Part shown: positions 62,001 to 64,000 of the stretch, piece after piece
Numbering within the stretch: the stretch's first letter is position 1
Layout: each line of letters starts with the position of its first letter
Notes under the pieces: generated by a model
The model's input: the letters and a program-made list of their open reading frames with translations, nothing else
Told to the model about the DNA's origin: nothing
Databases searched by the model: none
NCBI RefSeq assembly: GCF_031127835.1
Contig: NZ_JARXHX010000008.1
Span: 1-64,000 of the forward strand
Length of the DNA stretch: 64,000 bases
Reading direction: 5' to 3'
Source of the DNA: Pelagicoccus sp. SDUM812002
GTDB lineage: Bacteria > Verrucomicrobiota > Verrucomicrobiia > Opitutales > Opitutaceae
Made by a program: the position numbers and the translations under genes

Positions 62001-64000
62001 TTCACCGGCGTGAGTCGAGTTGTTGGATACGCGGGTAAGGGTAACGATGTGATCAACGCATCCGGCCTCAATGGAATCGATGTCGAGATCGAAGGTGGCG
62101 TCGGCAACGATACCATCACCATCGGCTCTGTTCACGCCTCCGACGAAAGCTACATCCGTGGCGATACTGGGGATGACGTCATCTCTGTTGGCGGCGGTAT
62201 CGTAACGATTGAAGGTGGCTCAGGTAAGGACTCGCTCTCCGGCGGTAGCGGCACAAACACGTTTATGCCAGGCTCGGACGCCGATACGATCGTTGGAGGC
62301 GGAGCAGGCAGTTATAATTTTGTCGTCCTCGACAGTTACTTCGGCGCGGTAGACGCGACGGGATTAAAATCTACCGCAGAAGTAAACCGACTCGATTTTA
62401 CGGACCTCTTTAGTCCGTTAAACGGAACGATCCAGGGCACTGGCACCAGTACGATAGCCGCGGGCGGCAACGATACCTTGTCATTCCAAATGCCAGACAT
62501 CACCGAGATTCGTGGTGGTCAGGGACGTGACGAGCTAGTCTTCACCGACCCGACAACGCACAGCGATGGCTTGTTGCTCCGGGGTGGGCTCGGCAACGAC
62601 ACTTACGAGTTCAACGGCGAAGACATGTCGGATGTCGCCGCTGCGGGTATCACCATTGACGACGATTTCATTCCACTCAACGCAGCGATTGTTAGCAATG
62701 TGACGCTCACGGATTGTGGTGGGATCGTTAAGGCTGAGCTTTCCAACACCGGTTATGGATACACAACTGTTCCAGAAGTCGTAATCACCGATGCGACTGG
62801 CACGGGGGCGCGGGCCGTAGCCAGCATCGACAAGTATGGCCGCGTCTCGAATATCTACTTCGTTGCAAAGGGTAAGAACTATAGCGACTCCGTTTCCGTG
62901 ACGCTCGTCAACCGCGTTAGCAGCAACGATAAGGTTGTCTTCAACGTCAATCCCTCGCAGCAAGGCGTATTCGAGATCAGTCGCGTCGACGATTATCACG
63001 TCATCTCAAAGGGAGGTAAAGATATCCGTTTTGGCGATGAGATCGAAAACGTTGCAGTCAACGCTGTCGCTTCGCATGCGACCGTGGGCGACTTAAATCT
63101 CAGCGGCCGCTTCGATCTCGATGTCGATAAGTTTACCCAGTCGAGCCAAATTTCTGCGGATACGATTGTCATTTCGACATTCCAAGGGTTCGCGGTCGAG
63201 CATCCTCTTGCGGCGATAAACAACGGTGATGTCACTTTGGATGTTCGCGGAAACGGTACCGCTGCGACCGCTCTCCCGATCGTAAGCGGTGGTCGGGTGA
63301 TTGGTTACACCATCACGAATCCAGGATCCAACTACAATTTCGATCCTCTGGTTACAGTGGATGGAGGCGCCAGCGGCTCTGGCGCGCTAGGCGTTGGCCA
63401 AATCGGTTCCTCGGGCGCCCTCACCGGCGTATCGGTCATCAACCAAGGCAGCCAGTACTCCACGCTTCCGGTTCCGCAAGTTGCCATCACTTCGCCGAAC
63501 AGCATTTACCTTGATGCATCGATTAGTTCTTCGGCTGCGGGCTCTCCGATCGGAGCCGGCGATGGTCGCGGTACGATCACGTTGCGCTCGCGCCAAGGTG
63601 GCGTTATCACCAGTGCCGAAACCCGCCTGCAAAGCGGATCGGGAGTAGAGTGGGTGAACGGCGATTTCCGTTACCTCAATACGAATACGCTCGAAGATAT
63701 CGTATCTGGTGGAATGGGCGCGACTGCTGAAGCAGTTCTTGATGCGGATGGACGCATCACTGCAATCAACGTAACCGATGGCGGGGCAGGGTACAACCTC
63801 GACTTCTTGCCAAGCGTTAAGATCGACGGTGTTGCGGAGGCGACGGCGGTCATCGATAGCGCGACCGGTCAGGTGACTGGATTTAACATCACGAACCCAG
63901 GCGCTGGATACGCGCTTGCTCCTTCTGTAGAGATCGTTTCCAACGGTCTTTCGAAGCTCGTAACAACGGGACAGACCAGGCAAATCAAGGCAGCTAACGG
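53076..64000 (+). CDS. Giant LEPR-XLL/DUF4347 secreted protein with RTX-like and EF-hand repeats (3' end beyond window)
   Basis: One frame stays open from ATG 53076 to the window end (at least 3641 codons). Residues 14-22 read LEPRILLSA, the LEPR-XLL motif known at the start of very large planctomycete and verrucomicrobial proteins. A DUF4347 domain follows (about 75-215) with H133 in HLVSHGGPGALILG and C177 in LIYGCDLAADE. The bulk is a long series of beta-rich, Ala/Asp/Ser-rich modules with few cysteines. Canonical EF-hand loops occur at 56940-56975 (DTNANGSIDADE), 60357-60392 (DPDEDDRVTWNE) and 61539-61574 (DPDNDGKIRAKE). RTX-like glycine/aspartate repeats lie at about 62028-62620, and GxGY-type repeats at 62740-63960. 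No ordinary signal peptide is seen. It is probably a calcium-stabilised surface or released adhesin exported by the cluster upstream. Minus-strand frames here are chance. Confidence 0.9.
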   Translation, partial: MTGSRKLDFSVEGLEPRILLSATPTDGSGLDRVFNSGPEIPVWQVELMEQAANAATATVEEAIFTGGDEVLFQQAAERQVVFLTPDAANSDLESQDRDDAEFVVLDGEQGAFEQIISYLEESGPVSSIHLVSHGGPGALILGTDDVLSLSTFDEYAEILGKIGSWVEEGGDLLIYGCDLAADEEGVSLLYRISEVTGLNVAASDDETGSSNEADWTLEFAIGAPSESSYALASEVASVVPAAITLAAPSISGQSGTKTWDGLDGAIDLVSDLTISSGTLKSAFVDAGSTSNDVLGIVGATSGSRNGVSWSYDSIGKRLNLTGNAAASVYEDILEDVTFTNTGAANQIVQGSRSLTWSVTNTSDETGTGASTVVVDYAWVDAGVQGAINEFFDILTGFATRLSANTGTSGFKPYENDKTVVPYVQQTLRDLIYPRRYNEDGDEVSDYNKTYQPTDLSTFLNLESTVSNYLSDNSSLTSVAGLETAIENQLDAIITLAGLFGMSDAISEYTVDATFERDSDVGRSLSISIDLRMFDPTGTYPVDLAQLQDDLGLTLPSDPNFAAGGGVEYSIDLVLDLSSHTFDTASVADNKSAVTVNTLRGFGGFQFSDLDTDVEVGMARGTTNDAYGSVIVDLPATFDSSNDKSRTLDGWAKNGSNLTGFSEGNGEANAVFPITASLVGTEITTSNTEVTVYDDNIFDEVGPEYTAVDFEELRAFALLAPEDVIQAILNVGELYDTLENSDSDLFGVSVPYLDGVTFGDLFAWESLFDSEIGSKIDINDVLMVMPGKKELVAINYDSNFASDLLSGTNNSLVRQEMKFAIVLNGDLDNYFEITVPAGARFTINDVASAINTQFDAASSLLGQVQAQVRSESLAFFADASSDVTGFTLLPHPDAPGDLAKFGFIPADNELELLETEANGGYRATLPLELPLIDAAKISLKLGSDSAVTLDVASVGGESDIATFLTRLQGIVDTALGAKAGHVKVRVVDTNGEAINSGTGNLEFYLPDLLADGETANPTSSFTLSLVSAGDAAKIVPLGFTTGRIATETRPAGLRAFQDFLSSSFTGSPLTSGNLLYDRDSNTVTMQFAVTGTSDLFSDDVSFSFPVSSFGQIESSGSVSFTPDIGLAFAIDFVLAPENAISFTSGTITDFVLASDADFVVDMVLGEKYNVTVTSSSTTGNTTIYDLVGDVNSALVSAERQSDSATVNLISNTFVARAASDSTIELTNGYQLGSYDLENTTGVLTADEQLSFTYDSKAYLLPINASQTTGHTGFDDLVSLAELLLGNVYIDTNANGSIDADEEVTSLSGDLFVSVVGNTSEEIRIFAKNPTQSSWALSMNLTADRDDTFVTTLKFDDQAGESSDVSRLSGTSSGAGIRIHDNGANPIAVGDFGFTVASASGSGQLGFNSIDFDGFSGGAVSVKASVSLDGETPTFRSVISDPEAELVRTVTNQAGDADASTTITFEDLSSDAGAIADDAAIQISIPDLTDLTSQQLVNFGTPIPVQTQIKDSNGAATGRLSADATLAFFYAGSKFVVTVTVAEASNNNSLADLIADFNTNLATASEEISSSVSVDRDLSTTFQFADESGAIRVKAYEEAVNPNYATISFLPNLTPAFGAIGRQSGFSPDAVVTALTKALDAINEMLQGDDSLLNFDLPFINASIGSFWNVTGDFADRIAAFAANPPSDATELTDRLLAAFGLPEEFLSVAWDSSNDAYRIDLTYATGTTVRKQVDIDPDAYEAFVDSEIGGLKRIVDAGAKTPVTFEGYAEFTVSVGIDLTNPANPTYFLYEYDENTGTGTSVDVQFIVIGDELNFSTPQGAIGLFVRKGMLHIGGATLLDGYGAPVFTNVGDSNGASYLVHLTSENAAKMTFRLDDGDANGSESLYLDDVDGEDRFTPSSYVDNFTGSAQVNLPVYTPTETINPFNSRTIDGLTLYDPDEDYISFENSVVVGGNIFELRILDLGTFVSDSDTLADEPGLLDQIGIATSGNVSIFAPDPTSEDTGIQAPTILDIVRDPAILLDGVDVLFGMIQTALSGLDSLDIPIIGSALSSAVSGIFSFRDGWLADMRGKLRGQGEKFAQTAKEAIYDGLGGDGAGILLQQNGINGIDGMVGAEGPDDVTFDFLDANGNPMTNGGGYGAQSMEFSFRIGSVLLDTGVEIPFDFDALQPALALGVDGGFSFKVAWDLQIGFGVDLEDGFYLTVDSSALANELELRFEAGLKGGEDHFEVRPRSSSGTNFSIWDRRAGDWEEGVSASHQGWVRGPPQGNGDRDILAVIKVDGNGNNYPDVLIDDGSSGALDCEDELPNGGPQVEAPEAFWVVAAQDDSNNWVPAALDLLGQYRGQEDRDTDQMVPYDRVAPFSAYGSLFFFRLDAVDEIKVGLDPKGDAEYYFEGDQITTDQRNDGDTGVNRNNELPSRIAGRIGIDIVDPDEDDRVTWNEIRESGAELINLSLSADVVLNLSMVLSVSDNANVPRITLDFNLDFAVEYRLGVGVENDEIDWVPEVGFNNIRLDLGKFLNDFIKPIAEEIDRAMKPLDPIIDVIQTRIPVISDIAGRTITLTNILYTFGGGYGKAVATVIEMVILVRQLAGVMAQVPDDANVYLPIGNFWLAKISNGPAGKPGMGKTIYYDNSEVSAPSVTQRNQSMIANSESELEKVQNALGATDDLDKDEPQDGITNENEKGGFDIPILNDPITIFRLLMGENVTLVTFKLPSVNISAGFNFDLVRLGPFVAGVRFGFQIRTSLAFGYDTLGFYEFIDSKDPLDLFDGFYISDRENADGTGADIPELYVKGTIALYGGVDVYLAAGGVEGGFEVTGTVNLNDPDNDGKIRAKEMIAIVSYTGNPLDLADIEIKGEVYARWYAKVMIPVPYLFGIKRVTVASWGKEFARATVFTLKRDGNDGPSVLASLTKTIDENGVEHSGTLLLHMGENSAKRISNQDPFYKRSISQIVDGSETWTLSGSGSTVTVSFGGFSKTFTGVSRVVGYAGKGNDVINASGLNGIDVEIEGGVGNDTITIGSVHASDESYIRGDTGDDVISVGGGIVTIEGGSGKDSLSGGSGTNTFMPGSDADTIVGGGAGSYNFVVLDSYFGAVDATGLKSTAEVNRLDFTDLFSPLNGTIQGTGTSTIAAGGNDTLSFQMPDITEIRGGQGRDELVFTDPTTHSDGLLLRGGLGNDTYEFNGEDMSDVAAAGITIDDDFIPLNAAIVSNVTLTDCGGIVKAELSNTGYGYTTVPEVVITDATGTGARAVASIDKYGRVSNIYFVAKGKNYSDSVSVTLVNRVSSNDKVVFNVNPSQQGVFEISRVDDYHVISKGGKDIRFGDEIENVAVNAVASHATVGDLNLSGRFDLDVDKFTQSSQISADTIVISTFQGFAVEHPLAAINNGDVTLDVRGNGTAATALPIVSGGRVIGYTITNPGSNYNFDPLVTVDGGASGSGALGVGQIGSSGALTGVSVINQGSQYSTLPVPQVAITSPNSIYLDASISSSAAGSPIGAGDGRGTITLRSRQGGVITSAETRLQSGSGVEWVNGDFRYLNTNTLEDIVSGGMGATAEAVLDADGRITAINVTDGGAGYNLDFLPSVKIDGVAEATAVIDSATGQVTGFNITNPGAGYALAPSVEIVSNGLSKLVTTGQTRQIKAAN
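62028..62620 (+). repeat. RTX-like calcium-binding repeat region inside the giant gene
   Basis: The encoded segment contains repeated GGxGxDxxx-type nonapeptide-like units: GYAGKGNDVINA, GGVGNDTITIG, GDTGDDVISVG, GGSGKDSLSGG, GGQGRDELVF and GGLGNDTYEF. They are spaced irregularly over about 200 residues. Such repeats bind calcium after export and are usual in type I secretion substrates, which supports the link to the TolC/HlyD genes. Confidence 0.75.

Noticed and set aside
60984-62135. A 383-codon minus-strand frame and many others between 53 and 64 kb
   Set aside because: The plus-strand frame is open without interruption for over 10.9 kb and encodes recognisable EF-hand and RTX-like motifs; minus frames reflect its GC-rich codon use.
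1-64000. CRISPR array, transposase, integrase or phage genes
   Set aside because: No evenly spaced direct repeats and no recombinase or phage structural motifs were seen anywhere in the window.

Overview
The window looks like chromosomal DNA of a free-living, probably marine, Gram-negative bacterium of the PVC group. My best guess is a verrucomicrobial Opitutae relative of the Pelagicoccus/Puniceicoccus type. This is inference from gene content: UnbV/VCBS surface proteins, vanadium haloperoxidase-like enzymes, and a giant LEPR-XLL protein. There is no rRNA or complete tRNA to settle it.

Layout. (1) Positions 635-11432, minus strand: one long operon for an MSHA-type pilus or type II secretion-like machine. 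It holds two prepilins, the ATPase, the platform protein, a PilM/PilN fusion, PilO-like and PilP-like proteins and the secretin. It ends with an EAL phosphodiesterase and a receiver-GGDEF cyclase. (2) 12044-16339, plus: a three-gene signalling cassette with a kinase carrying three FixL-like PAS domains, a lone receiver and a multi-receiver hybrid kinase. (3) 16738-20883, plus: a PRC-barrel envelope protein with a structured leader and a strong terminator, an SDR oxidoreductase, and a polar amino acid ABC importer. (4) 20946-27044, mostly minus: an aspartoacylase-like hydrolase coupled to a GCS2-CBS ligase, a DUF3185 protein, and a TPR protein coupled to an FG-GAP lipoprotein. (5) 27405-28185: a decayed ArsR/SRPBCC pair. 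(6) 28176-43989: two vanadium haloperoxidase-like enzymes, a DoxX-like protein, a porin, three UnbV/VCBS proteins and a LytS/LytTR-type two-component system. (7) 44080-44123: a tRNA-Gly 3' half with its terminator, which looks like an attachment-site scar. (8) 44546 to the window end, plus: TolC, HlyD, GAF-HlyD, PqqD-M50-HlyD, a shortened SecA-like ATPase, and a giant protein (at least 3641 codons, running off the window) that begins with a LEPR-XLL motif and a DUF4347 domain.

How the genes work together. In region 1 the c-di-GMP enzymes sit in the same operon as a pilus ATPase that carries a recognisable MshEN c-di-GMP-binding motif pair, suggesting a local control loop. In region 8 the arrangement resembles a type I secretion locus, with an outer-membrane channel, adaptors and an RTX/EF-hand-rich substrate. 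It has no ABC exporter; instead it has a SecA-like motor lacking the usual C-terminal domains and an M50 protease-adaptor fusion. I regard this as the best candidate for a poorly described export system, and the tRNA scar suggests it lies in an integrated island.

Limits: all family assignments are by eye from motifs. Several start codons are uncertain because Shine-Dalgarno sequences are weak throughout. The giant gene is incomplete.
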